Assembly (NCBI GenBank): GCA_027482225.1
Contig: JAIXWD010000017.1
Span: 1-64,000 of the forward strand
Source: Bacteroidota bacterium
GTDB lineage: Bacteria; Bacteroidota; Bacteroidia; UKL13-3
Length of the DNA stretch: 64,000 nt
Reading direction: 5' to 3'
Position 1 is the first letter of the stretch; every line of letters starts with the position of its first letter. This document shows positions 55,265 through 64,000 of the stretch, in pieces. The position numbers and the translations under genes were made by a program. Below the pieces are notes generated by a model. That model was not told the DNA's origin and did no database searches. It saw only the letters and a list, made by a program, of their open reading frames with translations.

Positions 55265-55525
55265 AAACTGAAATGCATTTAAAATAACAAGGCAATCAAA
55301 CAGCTAATAAATATAATGGTACTAAACCCTTAACATTTAAGTTAATCTATTTTTTGGAAAAGTTAATGACCATCATAAGTAAAGGGTATTAATAGCTAAT
55401 AAATATTAAGTAAAAGAATAGAATAGATGGGTTTCATTTTGAAGATTTTAACTCTATTACGAAGTAAATTTTTTTTAAAACATACAAAAATGTAGTTTCG
55501 CACATTATAATACTAATTAATTGAG
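55265..55525. other. AT-rich intergenic region before the acidic protein gene
   Basis: About 260 bases of AT-rich DNA without a gene or repeat that I can identify. It presumably holds the promoter of the next gene. Confidence 0.45.
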
Positions 55526-55873
55526 ATGAAGCAACATATTGAATCAATAAAAAAGACCCTTGCTGGTGAAGGAATTGGAGCTAATGTAATTGACCAATTA
55601 AAGGAATTACGCGACTGGTTTAAAGCCAACCGTGAAGAGCCTGGTTATGTAAAAATGATCCGTTTGGCCTACGAGAACATTGAGGAAAACAATGACTATA
55701 CTTTTTTATACTTAGAGGAAGAAGATGGTAAAGGTAATTTAGAATATTTTATTGATTTGTTGGCCGACTATAATAACAAATACAATAAAGAAGAACTACA
55801 AGATATTAAAAACTTAATGTTGGGTATTGAGCCTGAAGATGAGGAAGAAGATCAACCAGAAGTGGCTGAGTAA
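55526..55873 (+). CDS. Small acidic protein of unknown function
   Basis: A 115-residue soluble protein without signal peptide, mostly helical by composition: HIESIKKTLAGEGIGANVIDQ, then KELRDWFKANREEPGYVKMIRLAYENIEE in two parts, and a strongly acidic tail (GIEPEDEEEDQPEVAE). It has clean codon use and its own terminator, so it is a real gene. I recognise no family; it may be Bacteroidota-restricted. The acidic tail suggests a protein-protein or nucleic-acid-mimic surface but nothing more can be said. Confidence 0.75.
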   Translation: MKQHIESIKKTLAGEGIGANVIDQLKELRDWFKANREEPGYVKMIRLAYENIEENNDYTFLYLEEEDGKGNLEYFIDLLADYNNKYNKEELQDIKNLMLGIEPEDEEEDQPEVAE

Positions 55874-55893
55874 TTTATTATAAAATTTATTTG

Positions 55894-55929
55894 AAAAGGC
55901 TGTCTCAATTTTTTGAGGTAGCCTTTTTT
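55894..55929 (+). terminator. Intrinsic terminator after the acidic protein gene
   Basis: A 15-pair stem, AAAAGGCTGTCTCAA (55894-55908) with TTGAGGTAGCCTTTT (55913-55927), including two adjacent G-U pairs, a four-base loop and a T tail. Confidence 0.85.
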
Positions 55930-56076
55930 AATGATTTACAGGTTTGGTCTTTACCATCCGCTTTAATATTGTACTAGTTATATTACTAAAATGATGTATT
56001 TAAGATAGGATTAATATTTGTTTCATAAATACCTTACGCTTTAATGGCCTAACTAACAGGTCAAATTTTACTTATT

Positions 56077-56112
56077 AAAAAGCCCGATAAACTATTGTTT
56101 ATCGGGCTTTTT
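56077..56112 (-). terminator. Intrinsic terminator after dxs
   Basis: Perfect 16-base arms AAAAAGCCCGATAAAC (56077-56092) and GTTTATCGGGCTTTTT (56097-56112) with a four-base loop, 20 bases past the dxs stop. Confidence 0.93.
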
Positions 56113-56132
56113 AGACATGTATTTAATTTTGT

Positions 56133-58055
56133 TTATGCTGAAATACTTTCTTTTATTAAACTACGTACTGTTTTAATAATGCTATCTACATCATAACCAC
56201 ACTCTGCATAAAGTTCGTTCGGTTCCCCATGTTCAACAATCCGATCGGGCATGCCTAACATTTTAATTTCGGAATTGTATTTATGTTCAGCCATAAACTC
56301 TAAAACAGCACTTCCAAAACCGCCAATAGTAGTTCCGTCTTCTATGGTAATAATCTTTTTGTATTTGGAAAAAACATTGTGTAATAAATCTGCATCAATA
56401 GGTTTAACAAAACGTAAGTCAAAGTGCCCAACACTTATCCCTTCAGTTGCTAATTTTTCAATGGCAGTTGCCGCCATATTACCTACCGTACCAAAACTTA
56501 AAATGGCCAATTCGTTTCCATCTCTCAATACCCTACCTTTTCCAATTTGCATTTCTTTTAATGGAGTTCTCCATTCGGGCATCACACCATTACCTCTTGG
56601 GTAACGTATGCTAATTGGTCCTGCATTTTTATCCAAACTAGCTGTGTACATCATATCGCGCAGCTCTTCCTCATTCATAGGTGCACCAACAACCATGTTA
56701 GGTACACAACGCATGTAGGGCACATCAATCATACCATGGTGTGTTTGTCCATCTGCACCGGCAATGCCAGCACGGTCCATACATAATACCACGTGTAATT
56801 TTTGCAAAGCAACATCATGCACCACCTGATCATAAGCACGTTGCATAAATGAGGAATAAATATTACAAAATGGTACCAAACCTTGCGTGGCTAATCCTGC
56901 ACTAAAAGTAACTGCATGTTGCTCGGCAATGCCTACATCAAATGCGCGATTTGGCATGGCTTTCATCATTATATTCATTGATGAACCTGAAGGCATTGCA
57001 GGTGTAATGCCTACAATTTTTTCATTTTTCTCGGCCAATTCAACTAAAGTATGTCCAAATACATCTTGGTATTTTGGAGGCTGTGGTTTGTCGGGTGTAC
57101 TTTTATAAATTTCTCCTGTAACTTTATCAAATAAACCCGGAGCATGCCATTTGGTTTGGTCTTTTTCAGCTAAAGCATAACCCTTGCCTTTAACAGTAAC
57201 ACAATGCAGTAACTTAGGTCCTGGTATTTTTTTTAAATCGTTCATCACCTTAACCAAGTGGTTCACATCATGTCCATCAATTGGGCCAAAATAACGGAAC
57301 TTTAATGATTCAAAAAGGTTGCTGTGTTTAAGTAACCCACCCTTAAGTGTGTCGTGTACTTTAGAGATGATATCTTGCGAAACGTGCCCAACACCTTTTA
57401 ACTTATCAAGCGCTTTCCAAACGTCATCTTTAAATTTATTGTAAGTAGGAGATGTGGTAATATCTGTTAAGTATTCTTTTAGTGCACCCACGTTAGGGTC
57501 TATACTCATACAGTTGTCGTTTAACACCACAATCAAATTGCTATCTTCAACTCCTGCATGATTTAGTCCCTCAAAGGCTAATCCAGCTGTCATAGCACCA
57601 TCGCCAATAATAGCAATGTGTTGCCTATCTAATTCTCCTTTTAAACGGCTTGCAACAGCCATACCCAATGCAGCTGATATGGAAGTAGACGAATGTCCTA
57701 CTCCAAATGTATCGTATTCGCTCTCGGCACGTTTTGGAAAGCCGCTTATGCCTTTGTAAACCCTATTGGTATGAAATTCATTTCTACGACCAGTTAATAT
57801 TTTATGGCCATATGCTTGATGCCCAACATCCCAAACTAATTGATCGTATGGCGTATTAAATGCGTAATGTAAAGCCACAGATAGCTCTACTACCCCAAGG
57901 CTTGCACCAAAATGGCCACCGTATACCGAAACGGTATCAATAATGTATTGCCTCAACTCCGCACAAACGTTGACTAAATCTTCTTCTTTAACCTTGCGCA
58001 AATCGGCAGGAAACTCTATAGGCTTTAAATGCTTACCAGGTTTAATTTCCATCAT
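56133..58055 (-). CDS. dxs: 1-deoxy-D-xylulose-5-phosphate synthase
   Basis: Thiamine-diphosphate enzyme that condenses pyruvate and glyceraldehyde-3-phosphate, the entry step of the MEP isoprenoid pathway and a source for thiamine and pyridoxal. 640 residues. The ThDP motif GDGAMTAGLAFEGLNHAG is at about 151-168; His of VWDVGHQAYGHKILTGR and GHSSTS are in the N-terminal domain; the second half has DVGIAEQHAVTFSAGLA with the catalytic Glu, and DRAGIAGADGQTHHG. It shares the pathway with ispH at 26.7 kb. Two adjacent ATGs begin it; the first is given. Confidence 0.97.
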   Translation of the reverse strand: MMEIKPGKHLKPIEFPADLRKVKEEDLVNVCAELRQYIIDTVSVYGGHFGASLGVVELSVALHYAFNTPYDQLVWDVGHQAYGHKILTGRRNEFHTNRVYKGISGFPKRAESEYDTFGVGHSSTSISAALGMAVASRLKGELDRQHIAIIGDGAMTAGLAFEGLNHAGVEDSNLIVVLNDNCMSIDPNVGALKEYLTDITTSPTYNKFKDDVWKALDKLKGVGHVSQDIISKVHDTLKGGLLKHSNLFESLKFRYFGPIDGHDVNHLVKVMNDLKKIPGPKLLHCVTVKGKGYALAEKDQTKWHAPGLFDKVTGEIYKSTPDKPQPPKYQDVFGHTLVELAEKNEKIVGITPAMPSGSSMNIMMKAMPNRAFDVGIAEQHAVTFSAGLATQGLVPFCNIYSSFMQRAYDQVVHDVALQKLHVVLCMDRAGIAGADGQTHHGMIDVPYMRCVPNMVVGAPMNEEELRDMMYTASLDKNAGPISIRYPRGNGVMPEWRTPLKEMQIGKGRVLRDGNELAILSFGTVGNMAATAIEKLATEGISVGHFDLRFVKPIDADLLHNVFSKYKKIITIEDGTTIGGFGSAVLEFMAEHKYNSEIKMLGMPDRIVEHGEPNELYAECGYDVDSIIKTVRSLIKESISA

Positions 58056-58266
58056 AATTTTATTAACAGCTTAACAAGGCAAATGTTTATTATTCTATTG
58101 CTTTGCTTTGGCTTTTATTACAAACGGTAAAAGTACGTATTTGGTTTAAAGTATAAAAATAATGTTCGCAACCATTGAAATTGTTTAGCATAAGCATAAG
58201 AATGCCCCCATTAAGTGTCTAACTTTTTGGGGGCACCCAAAGGAGCAATTTTTTGTAGTATAAATG
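58056..58266. other. Intergenic region with a GC-rich stem
   Basis: About 210 bases between usp and dxs. Arms TGCCCCCA (58203-58210) and TGGGGGCA (58228-58235) form an eight-base stem with a 17-base loop, 32 bases after the usp stop on the leftward strand. It lacks a clear U-run, so it is a weak terminator candidate. Confidence 0.45.
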
Positions 58267-59073
58267 TTATAATCTTGCGTCTGTTATTAATAAGTCTTCA
58301 CGTGTTGGTACACATATTACTGGAATTGGCGAGTTGTTAACCATTTGTTGAGCAAACTTACCCAAGAAAAACGAACCTAGTTGAGGCTCTTGTTCGGTCA
58401 TAATTACGATTAAGTCAGCTATAATTTCTTCAGCATACATGATGGTTGCATTGGTGATATTACCTCCCAATCGTTTTTCTGAAGTCCATGAAATATTATG
58501 ATCTTCAATACTATTAATGGCCTGGCGTGAGTAATTATTTATAACATGCTCGGCTTCTTTATCTTTTCCAGTTGAAACGCCTAAAATGTGTATGCTAGCT
58601 TTTAGTGCTTCAGCCAAATCAATGGCTACAGGTATTTTTTGTCTTGATTCAAAAGAGGTATCCATTGGAACAACTATCATTTTAAAGTCTGTTGATCGGG
58701 CATCATCTCTGATGGTAAGAACCGGACATTTAGCAGAACTCACTACCTTATTTGCATTACTACCTAACCAAAATTCCTGAAAACCAGTATTTCCGTGTGT
58801 TCCCATTACAATTAAATCAGCCTGCACGTCAAGCGATTTAACAATAATTTCTTTATAAACACTGCCCTTACTCTCGGAGTAGGAGTGAGGCGTTGTACCC
58901 AGAACACTGGCTACTTTTTGTCTCACCTCATCAGAGGTAGAGTCTTCTGTTACATGATGCACATAAAGTGAAGCACGATATGCATTGGCTAACGATAAAG
59001 CAGCCTTAAGAGCCATGGTTGAGCAACTTGATGTGTCAACCGCTACAATTATTTTGGTGATGTGTGTGGCCAT
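58267..59073 (-). CDS. Tandem universal stress protein
   Basis: A 268-residue protein made of two UspA domains. The first (about 5-130) carries the ATP-binding motif G-2x-G-9x-G-S as GTHGNTGFQEFWLGS; the opening strand has IIVAVDTSSCS. The second (about 135-260) opens FKMIVVPMDTSFES and has a degenerate motif (LGSFFLGKFAQQM), so it may not bind nucleotide. Such proteins help survival under starvation or oxidative stress. Monocistronic by position, 62 bases after the enoyl-CoA hydratase gene on the same strand. Confidence 0.92.
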   Translation of the reverse strand: MATHITKIIVAVDTSSCSTMALKAALSLANAYRASLYVHHVTEDSTSDEVRQKVASVLGTTPHSYSESKGSVYKEIIVKSLDVQADLIVMGTHGNTGFQEFWLGSNANKVVSSAKCPVLTIRDDARSTDFKMIVVPMDTSFESRQKIPVAIDLAEALKASIHILGVSTGKDKEAEHVINNYSRQAINSIEDHNISWTSEKRLGGNITNATIMYAEEIIADLIVIMTEQEPQLGSFFLGKFAQQMVNNSPIPVICVPTREDLLITDARL

Positions 59074-59135
59074 AAATTAATGATTTTATTAAGTACAATG
59101 TAAATAAAAATAGCCACACTACCAAATATAATGCG

Positions 59136-59918
59136 CTATTCGCCTTTAAATTCTGGCTTGCGCTTTTCGTTAAACGCGCTAACTCCTTCTTTATAATCAG
59201 CGCTTCTACCTGATATTTCTTGACAGTATGCTTCATATTGTAGCATTGTGTCTAAGTCGCTGTGGAACGATTTATTCAACATTTTTTTCATTAAGCCAAT
59301 TGCCTTCGTTGGTGCATTAGCATAATACTCGGCAATTTTTAAAGTCTCTGTATCTAAATCCTCGTGTTTAACAACGCGGTTTACCATACCCCACTCTAAA
59401 GCTTGGCTTGCCGTAACTTTTGTGCCCATTGTTGCTAATTCAAATGCACGTGCCGATCCAACTATACGCGGTAAAAAATAACTCGAACCAGAATCTAAAA
59501 CTAAACCTACATTAATAAATACTTCAATTAAAGAGGCATTTTCACTGGCTACAATTATGTCGCTAGCCAATGCCATACTGCAACCAGCACCAGCAGCTAC
59601 TCCGTTTAATTTACAAATAATTGGAACTGGTAAATTGCGCATTGCCTTTATCATAGGGTTATAGCGCGTATACAAACTATCGCTTAATGAGCGGTTTTTT
59701 GCTCCCGCTATCGACTTTAAATCTTGTCCGCTGCAAAATGCCTTGCCCGCTCCTGTTAAAATAACTACACGTATTGATTTATCGCGATCAATCTTTTTTA
59801 ATGCATCAATTACATCAAAACTTTGTTGCTCATTAAAAGCATTAAAAACATCTGGCCGATTAAGTGTTAATGTGGCAATGCCATTGTTAACTTCAAATAA
59901 AATAGTTTCGTATTGCAT
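59136..59918 (-). CDS. Enoyl-CoA hydratase/isomerase family protein (PaaG-like)
   Basis: A 260-residue crotonase-fold enzyme. Oxyanion-hole residues lie in GKAFCSGQDLKSIAG and NGVAAGAGCSMALASD. The catalytic-side block is INVGLVLDSGSSYFLPR, with Asp where PaaG-type isomerases have their acid. This points to 1,2-epoxyphenylacetyl-CoA isomerase-like or 2,3-dehydroadipyl-CoA hydratase-like activity, but no other paa genes are near, so the substrate is open. The C-terminus ends in EFKGE. The gene lies on the same strand as usp and the hydrolase. Confidence 0.88.
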   Translation of the reverse strand: MQYETILFEVNNGIATLTLNRPDVFNAFNEQQSFDVIDALKKIDRDKSIRVVILTGAGKAFCSGQDLKSIAGAKNRSLSDSLYTRYNPMIKAMRNLPVPIICKLNGVAAGAGCSMALASDIIVASENASLIEVFINVGLVLDSGSSYFLPRIVGSARAFELATMGTKVTASQALEWGMVNRVVKHEDLDTETLKIAEYYANAPTKAIGLMKKMLNKSFHSDLDTMLQYEAYCQEISGRSADYKEGVSAFNEKRKPEFKGE

Positions 59919-59956
59919 AAGTGTATTGTTTTAGTTTAACCAATCCCTGCTTGTGC

Positions 59957-60775
59957 TTATGTAAAAAGCTCTTCAAAAACACGTTTGGTTTCGGGGGTGG
60001 CAAGTTCATGTTTTTTTTGCAAAATAAATATCCGCCTATTCTTTAATTTATTAATATATTTTATCATACCATTTGGTGGTGTGATGCTGTCGTTTTTACC
60101 CACAATTAGTATTACATTTATATTGCTGTTATTAAGGGTTTGAGCAAAGGTTTTAAAATTTGTTTTTAACTTACGTTGGGCGTACCAAGTATTAAATACT
60201 TTTTCAATACGTTCTTGTTTACCAACAAATTTCGAGGTGAAAACGTACACACTTCGAGCTAAAATTTTCCAATGGTATAATCGCTCAACCCAGCTTTGTA
60301 AAGCCCCTGGTGTATTAACGAAATATTTAAAAAGATATAAACCCAAAGGATTATTTGTAGTAAAATTTAAAAATTTGTTAAACGAAAATGTGGGTGGAGA
60401 CAACAAAATAAAATAATCAATGCGATGGGAGAAATTACGCACCAAAGCCCTTGCTAATCTGGCGCCCATACTAAATGAACAAACTGAAAAATTTTCAGCA
60501 TGAAGGTCCTCTTGTTTGGCAATTCCACTCACAATGTTCTGCATGTCCTCATCTAAAAAATCTTCTTGTTCTTGCCATACACTATCACCATGCCAAAAAA
60601 AATCAATGGCTATTATTGTAAATTGTTTTCCCAGAACATCCTCAAAATAAGCATATTCTCTACCTGTTTGGTTGTATCCATGGAAAGCAACCATTACGTT
60701 TTTGCCTGTCCCAAATCGGTGGTAAGATATGCATGAGTTTTTGTATAGAAATAGGTTCTTATCCATGATTTTCAT
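59957..60775 (-). CDS. Alpha/beta hydrolase
   Basis: A 272-residue alpha/beta-hydrolase fold protein. The oxyanion region is VAFHGYNQTGREY; the nucleophile elbow reads CSFSMGARLA, with Ser in place of the first Gly of GxSxG but the Ser-x-Gly core kept. A late Asp (VGKNDSITPP) and His (KKHELATP) complete the triad. Substrate unknown. Starts at MKIMDKN or, 9 bases later, MDKN. It is divergent from the YihY gene across 43 bases. Confidence 0.85.
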   Translation of the reverse strand: MKIMDKNLFLYKNSCISYHRFGTGKNVMVAFHGYNQTGREYAYFEDVLGKQFTIIAIDFFWHGDSVWQEQEDFLDEDMQNIVSGIAKQEDLHAENFSVCSFSMGARLARALVRNFSHRIDYFILLSPPTFSFNKFLNFTTNNPLGLYLFKYFVNTPGALQSWVERLYHWKILARSVYVFTSKFVGKQERIEKVFNTWYAQRKLKTNFKTFAQTLNNSNINVILIVGKNDSITPPNGMIKYINKLKNRRIFILQKKHELATPETKRVFEELFT

Positions 60776-60818
60776 GTTTCAATTCTCATCATTGCTTACA
60801 TAAACTTATCTTTACCGC

Positions 60819-62150
60819 ATGGCTAAAATTGATACGGCAAAAATACGGAACTTTGTTACGCACGATGTGTGGCATGTAAAGTTAGATAAATTTCCAAAAT
60901 GGCAGCGTGGAATGATAAAAATTTTACGCGTTAGCATATTAGCTGTAAAGGATTTTGTTCGCAAAAATTTAGCCTTACGTGCATCGGCACTTACCCTATA
61001 CTCTTTACTATCTATTGTTCCTGTTGTAGCTATGATATTTGGCATTGCACAAGGATTTGGACTACAAGAATATTTAGATAGCCAGTTGAAAAATATTTTG
61101 GTTGGACAACCCGAGGTGTTAGAAAATGTAATGAATTATGCGCATAATCTCTTGGGTAGTACAAAAGGTGGAGTAATTGCTGGTTTGGGTTTTGTATTGT
61201 TGTTGTGGAGTGTTTTACAAGTATTATCTAATATCGAGGAAGCATTTAATTCTATTTGGGATGTACAAAAACCGCGAACCATGGCTAGGCAGTTTACTGA
61301 CTATTTATCCATGATGTTAGTTGCTCCGATCTTTATTGTAATTTCAGGTGCGGCAAATATTTATATAACAACTCAGGTACAAAATATACTAATTCATCTT
61401 AGTTTTTTAGGTCCTGCTATTACAGAGTTAATTATTATTTCATTACAGGTTTTACCTTATATCACCACAAGTATTTTGTTTTTCTTCTTGTATTTGGTTA
61501 TGCCTAATACACGTGTCAAGCCCAAGGCTGCTCTTACTGCAGGAATTATTGCTGGTTGTGTGTTTCAGGTGTTTCAATGGGCTTACATTGCTTTTCAAAT
61601 TGGCGTATCGAGATACAATACTATTTATGGTAGCTTTGCTTCTATTCCTTTATTCATTACTTGGTTACAGTTTAGTTGGATGATAGTATTGGTTGGTGCA
61701 GAAATCTCATTTAGCGTACAAAATATTGCCTTATTTGAATCAGAAAAACAAACGGGGAATATTAGTCATAAAATGCGGATGCTATATTGTTTGTATATCA
61801 TGCATTTTATAGCCAAAAAGTTTAAAGATGCATTACAACCCCCAGATGCTTCAGAGATTGCAACAAAATTAAATTTGCCTTTGAGTTTAACACGAAGTTT
61901 ATTAAGCACAATGCAGAAATGCGATTTACTTGCTAAAACAATAGAAGAAGGTAAAAATAAAGACTATTGTTATGTACCTGCACTTGATTTACAATATTTA
62001 AGAGTAGGATTTATAATAAATAAAATTGAAAGTTTGGGCCAACTAAAAAAACACGAAGGAGAGGTCTTACATCAAATAAAATTAACCTACATCGCATTAG
62101 AAAATGCCATGAACCAGTCATCCGAAAACAAACACATTTTAGAATTTTAA
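60819..62150 (+). CDS. YihY/BrkB family inner-membrane protein
   Basis: A 443-residue protein. Residues 45-310 form the YihY domain with six membrane spans: it opens LALRASALTLYSLLSIVPVVAMIFG in two pieces, and includes FNSIWDVQKPR and VSRYNTIYGSFASIPLFITWL blocks. The C-terminal 120 residues are soluble, with a winged-helix-like IATKLNLPLSLTRSLLSTMQ segment, as in longer bacterial YihY proteins. The RNase BN label once used for this family was wrong; the role is unknown, perhaps envelope transport. The aat gene starts right after its stop codon (TAAATG). Confidence 0.88.
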   Translation: MAKIDTAKIRNFVTHDVWHVKLDKFPKWQRGMIKILRVSILAVKDFVRKNLALRASALTLYSLLSIVPVVAMIFGIAQGFGLQEYLDSQLKNILVGQPEVLENVMNYAHNLLGSTKGGVIAGLGFVLLLWSVLQVLSNIEEAFNSIWDVQKPRTMARQFTDYLSMMLVAPIFIVISGAANIYITTQVQNILIHLSFLGPAITELIIISLQVLPYITTSILFFFLYLVMPNTRVKPKAALTAGIIAGCVFQVFQWAYIAFQIGVSRYNTIYGSFASIPLFITWLQFSWMIVLVGAEISFSVQNIALFESEKQTGNISHKMRMLYCLYIMHFIAKKFKDALQPPDASEIATKLNLPLSLTRSLLSTMQKCDLLAKTIEEGKNKDYCYVPALDLQYLRVGFIINKIESLGQLKKHEGEVLHQIKLTYIALENAMNQSSENKHILEF

Positions 62151-62720
62151 ATGGTTGAGCAAATTACCCCTGATATGCTATTGTATGCATATAGCACCGG
62201 AGTTTTTCCGATGGCTAACCAAGAGGAAGGGGATGTTATTTATTGGATTGAACCTGAGTTCAGAGGGGTTATTCCTTTAGATGAATTTAAAGTAAGCAAA
62301 TCGCTAAGGCAAACTTTACATAGTGGAAAATATTACGTTACTATTAATAGAAATTTTGAAAGCGTAATGCGTGCTTGTGCTAATCGAGAAGAAACTTGGA
62401 TAAGTGAAGAGATTATACAAGCATACTGCAAATTAAACCAAATGGGATATGGGTTTAGTTTTGAAACCTGGAACCAAAAACATGAATTGGTTGGTGGGCT
62501 TTATGGCTTTGCAATGGGTAAGGCTTTTTTTGGCGAAAGTATGTTTAGTACCCAAACAGATGCAAGTAAAGTAGCCCTATATTGTTTAGTTGAGTGGATG
62601 AAAGAAAACCAATTTACGTTATTAGATACACAGTATATTTCTGATCATTTAAGAACATTAGGTGCAATAGAAATTACAAAAGCACAATACAATAAATTGC
62701 TTGCTGATGCATTGGCATAA
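62151..62720 (+). CDS. aat: Leucyl/phenylalanyl-tRNA--protein transferase
   Basis: Transfers Leu or Phe from tRNA to N-terminal Arg or Lys of proteins, marking them for ClpAP (N-end rule). 189 residues, short compared with about 230 in E. coli but normal for Bacteroidota. Core blocks YSTGVFPMAN, YWIEPEFRGVIPLD, GFSFETW..., LVGGLYGFAMGKAFFGESMFS and LDTQYISDHLRTLGAIEI are all present. It starts immediately behind the YihY stop codon, so coupled translation is likely. Confidence 0.96.
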   Translation: MVEQITPDMLLYAYSTGVFPMANQEEGDVIYWIEPEFRGVIPLDEFKVSKSLRQTLHSGKYYVTINRNFESVMRACANREETWISEEIIQAYCKLNQMGYGFSFETWNQKHELVGGLYGFAMGKAFFGESMFSTQTDASKVALYCLVEWMKENQFTLLDTQYISDHLRTLGAIEITKAQYNKLLADALA

Positions 62721-62893
62721 ATTGAAATTGTTGTTGATTGTTGTAATGTATAGTTTAATTAAAAGCATTTTGCTTATGTATGTTATTTTACATAGCGATT
62801 GTTATAAAAAGTATATGCTAACTGAAATACAATTATGCTAACGGTTAAATATTAATAATGTTGAATTTGGGTTAATGTACTAATATTGTGTGT

Positions 62894-63559
62894 ATGCAAC
62901 GGTTGTTTTTTATATTAATGATGTTGTTTGCCTCTGTGGCAATTGCCCAAACAGATAGTTCTGATTTGGTGGATGAGGACGAGGATTCGTTTGAGTGGCT
63001 TAAAGGCGATATGAATGAAGACCAAGAGTTTGGTATACGCTTGGGTACAAACACAACTACAATGTTGGGTGGAGAATTGGACAATCCAAGGCCAATGTTT
63101 GGGTTAAATGGTGCTGTTTATTATCGTAAAAAGGTATCGCCAAAAAATGCCTTTCAACTTGATTTAGCAGTAAGTTTACGTGGCAGTAATTTTGATAATC
63201 CAGTTGGTAAATACAACAAACTTGTTACTTATTATTTAGATTTACCAATTACATGGGTTAGATCAATAAACGCTAATAACAGTTCTCACTTTATTGCAGG
63301 GCTACAATATTCTCATCTACTTAATACATCAATTTTTATCAACCCCAACACGGTTGCCGAAAATGAAAAACCAAAGTTAAAACCGAACGATGTTTTATTG
63401 GTTGCAGGTACTCAGTTTTATGGTGGCTTTGTTGGTTTTCAAATTGTGGCTAAGTATGGTTTGTTAAACATTAACAACGGCTTAATAAGTGGATTAAATC
63501 CGCTGTTTAAAAACAAGGATATTCATAATTTTGTACTTGAAATAAATTTACTTTTTTAA
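62894..63559 (+). CDS. Outer-membrane beta-barrel protein
   Basis: A 221-residue exported protein from ATG 62894 (MQRLFFILMML) with a signal peptide ending AIAQ and then a strongly acidic segment (DSSDLVDEDEDSFEWLKGDMNED, in parts). The rest has the alternating pattern of an eight-strand barrel (FGIRLGTNTTTMLGG, FQLDLAVSLRGS, YYLDLPITWVRS, VLEINLLF) and ends in Phe, typical for porin-family OMPs. No partner gene is evident. Function unknown. Confidence 0.8.
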   Translation: MQRLFFILMMLFASVAIAQTDSSDLVDEDEDSFEWLKGDMNEDQEFGIRLGTNTTTMLGGELDNPRPMFGLNGAVYYRKKVSPKNAFQLDLAVSLRGSNFDNPVGKYNKLVTYYLDLPITWVRSINANNSSHFIAGLQYSHLLNTSIFINPNTVAENEKPKLKPNDVLLVAGTQFYGGFVGFQIVAKYGLLNINNGLISGLNPLFKNKDIHNFVLEINLLF

Positions 63560-63589
63560 TCAACCCTAACAGGGCAAATACCAAACACT

Positions 63590-64000
63590 GTGAATCGTAA
63601 CGAACTTGTTAATCAAATTAAATTAAAGAAAAGCTTTTTGTGTGTTGGATTAGATACTGATATCAAAAAAGTACCTGTACATTTATTACAAGAAAAAAAC
63701 CCAGTATTGTCTTTTAATAAAGCCATTATTGATGCCACAAAGGATTATTGCGTGAGTTATAAAATTAATACTGCCTTTTATGAGGCAGAGGGCGTTAAAG
63801 GATGGCAAACAATGCAGGATACTCTGAACTATATTCCTAAAAATATTTTCACCATTGCTGATGCAAAGCGCGGTGATATTGGTAATACCAGTGATATGTA
63901 TGCACGTGCTTTTTTCGAGCACATGAGTTTTGATTCTGTAACACTTGCACCATATATGGGACAAGATTCTTTATCTCCATTTTTTAAATACGAAAATAAA
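63590..64000 (+). CDS. pyrF: Orotidine 5'-phosphate decarboxylase (partial, 3' end outside)
   Basis: Final step of UMP synthesis. The frame from GTG 63590 reads 137 codons to the window edge without a stop. The start region contains [13 protein letters not shown], and the catalytic Asp-Lys-x-x-Asp block is present as [18 protein letters not shown] with the decarboxylase Lys. This form, with a long insert before the motif, matches the type 2 bacterial enzyme of about 270 residues, so half is missing here. Confidence 0.95.
   Translation, partial: MNRNELVNQIKLKKSFLCVGLDTDIKKVPVHLLQEKNPVLSFNKAIIDATKDYCVSYKINTAFYEAEGVKGWQTMQDTLNYIPKNIFTIADAKRGDIGNTSDMYARAFFEHMSFDSVTLAPYMGQDSLSPFFKYENK

Noticed and set aside
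55083..55271. Rightward 62-codon frame after fabG
   Set aside because: It overlaps the marC C-terminus in a different frame; the marC reading has clear homology.
58299..58304. CACGTG in the usp gene as a parS site
   Set aside because: Right flank TTGG does not fit AAAC; only the six-base core agrees.
1..64000. tRNA, rRNA, insertion sequences, prophage, CRISPR-Cas or restriction genes
   Set aside because: I looked through intergenic spaces and gene products and found none; the gaps are short and lack cloverleaf-like or transposase signals. A covariance-model scan would be decisive.

Overview
The window is a 64 kb piece of a low-GC Bacteroidota chromosome (class Bacteroidia in the broad sense; the order cannot be fixed from this sequence alone). 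The assignment rests on four secreted or anchored proteins that end in the gliding-motility-associated, type IX secretion (T9SS type B) C-terminal domain, on Bacteroidota families such as DUF4292, DUF2461, DUF2452 and the septoil-knot repeat, on a CzcA-TolC fusion pump, and on the absence of clear Shine-Dalgarno sequences. I see no rRNA, tRNA, CRISPR array, transposase, prophage or plasmid gene. It reads as core chromosome with surface-protein islands.

Layout. 1-13.4 kb is an almost wholly rightward block: the start of a leftward basic low-complexity protein, a patatin phospholipase with a C-terminal barrel, a pair of M16 peptidase subunits, a T9SS-type protein, ybeY, mnmG, a methyltransferase, an Ig-like envelope protein and pheS. 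Three parS-like 16-mers lie within 3 kb (4.67, 6.62 and 7.54 kb). A very AT-rich gap before pheS holds three near-consensus DnaA boxes. Together these hint at an origin-proximal position. 13.5-27.6 kb is mostly leftward: a short-chain dehydrogenase with a 45-residue basic protein, small envelope proteins, a septoil-knot gene with no standard start codon, then a compact run of sugar nucleotidyltransferase, TPR protein, DUF4292 lipoprotein, EnvC-like murein hydrolase activator and a secreted protein, followed by dut, a glutathione peroxidase and ispH.

27.6-40 kb is a cell-surface signalling and display region. A 1538-residue PKD protein is divergent from an ECF sigma factor, which is followed after 4 bases by a single-membrane-span anti-sigma-like protein that itself carries a T9SS-type C-terminal domain, and then by an 1835-residue PKD protein. 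A strong terminator closes the region. 40-45.4 kb carries asd, a small cytochrome-b5-like protein, a thioredoxin-like protein, a TolB-like propeller protein and recJ. 45.5-54.5 kb is leftward: a heavy-metal efflux operon (His-rich protein, CzcA-TolC fusion, adaptor), a von Willebrand-like membrane protein and fabG.

54.5-55.5 kb is a decaying segment: a marC pseudogene with a large internal deletion and a one-base frameshift, and directly behind it a short relic of another gene. The rest holds an acidic unknown protein, dxs, a tandem universal stress protein, an enoyl-CoA hydratase, an alpha/beta hydrolase, a YihY membrane protein, aat, an outer-membrane barrel and the start of pyrF, cut by the window edge.
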